From assembly GCA_017475485.1 (NCBI GenBank), contig JAFVFO010000026.1, forward strand, positions 1 through 43,305: a DNA stretch of 43,305 nt, read 5' to 3'. This document shows positions 43,199 to 43,305 of the stretch, in pieces (position 1 is the first letter of the stretch; every line of letters begins with the position of its first letter). The translations under genes were made by a program, and so were the position numbers. The notes under the pieces were generated by a model that was not told the origin of the DNA, did no database searches, and was given only the letters and a program-made list of their open reading frames with translations. This DNA comes from Candidatus Gastranaerophilales bacterium (GTDB taxonomy: Bacteria; Cyanobacteriota; Vampirovibrionia; Gastranaerophilales; Gastranaerophilaceae).

Positions 43199-43305
43199 AA
43201 ACCCGAGCCGAGCGCGCTTAGCGACAGCTTAGCAAGCGAAGGGCTCGGGCAAAAGGATGTGGAGCACGCACGCGGTTGCGATGAGCAAGCGCGAAGTGCG
43301 AAACT
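43199..43305. repeat. GC-rich direct repeat, copy 2 (runs into the window end)
   Basis: Identical to copy 1 over all visible bases; the window ends inside or at the end of the copy. The 37 bases between the copies (43162-43198) include a GGGCGC-TT-GCGCCC hairpin (43177-43190), so the full unit may be 144 bases repeated in tandem. Confidence 0.9.

Noticed and set aside
43055-43305. Protein-coding gene in the GC-rich repeat
   Set aside because: Frames are open on both strands through the unit, but no start with a ribosome binding site is visible and both frames reflect the base composition of the repeat.

Overview
The window is AT-rich (apart from its last 250 bases) and encodes a Gram-negative-type envelope (lipid A enzymes, an MlaA-like remnant), a flagellar hook block, a pyruvate:ferredoxin oxidoreductase and a [FeFe]-hydrogenase maturase. 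Together with a secreted-type protein carrying an N-terminal 'SFNG' tract and a cyanobacteria-like NarL-type regulator, this best fits a fermentative gut Melainabacterium (Candidatus Gastranaerophilales/Vampirovibrionia, the non-photosynthetic relatives of Cyanobacteria). The taxonomic call is an inference from gene content; no search was run.

Layout. 1-976: the tail of an unknown gene, a clear terminator and a secreted HExxH protein. 986-14911 (minus strand): a compact envelope and repair block in transcription order: zinc-ribbon/ATPase/TPR protein, PlsC-like acyltransferase, mfd, parvulin-type peptidyl-prolyl isomerase, heptose-1-P adenylyltransferase, lpxD, lpxC, fabZ, lpxA and an M29 aminopeptidase. 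15034-17256 (plus): pdxJ, then rplU-rpmA-tRNA-Asp behind a near-consensus promoter, then a Fic protein with a C-terminal autoinhibitory motif. 17321-18941: a flavodoxin-fold reductase, a possible 41-residue membrane peptide and a decayed surface-protein gene. 18942-26283 (plus): a 606-residue repeat protein ending in a degenerate J-domain, then a surface-glycan operon (two GT2 enzymes, a GT11 and a GT10-like fucosyltransferase, two hexapeptide acyltransferases) with ung at its end. 26323-32148: an MlaA-like stub facing the flagellar hook block fliJ-fliK-flgD-flgE. 32375-35914: pyruvate:ferredoxin oxidoreductase. 36008-37992: a hydrogenase-regulator-like ACT protein and hydG. 38036-41959: cysS, rsmI and convergent dnaX. 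42104-43305: a response regulator, a 51-residue membrane peptide behind a hairpin that covers its ribosome binding site, and a GC-rich direct repeat running off the window end.

How the genes fit together. PFOR produces reduced ferredoxin and lies divergent from the hydG locus, so the two support ferredoxin-linked H2 production. The lipid A, heptose, fucose and acyltransferase genes point to a decorated outer surface.

The most striking observation is the leader of the ACT/hydG genes. It holds an intrinsic terminator (36099-36124) with two overlapping alternative hairpins, and an open frame through it carries five tyrosine codons within ten. HydG is a tyrosine lyase, so a tyrosine-linked attenuator is a testable idea, though the leader frame has no good ribosome binding site. 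Other points worth checking are the GC-rich terminal repeat, the masked ribosome binding site of the 51-residue peptide, a structured spacer before hydG, and the HPD-to-HND J-domain.
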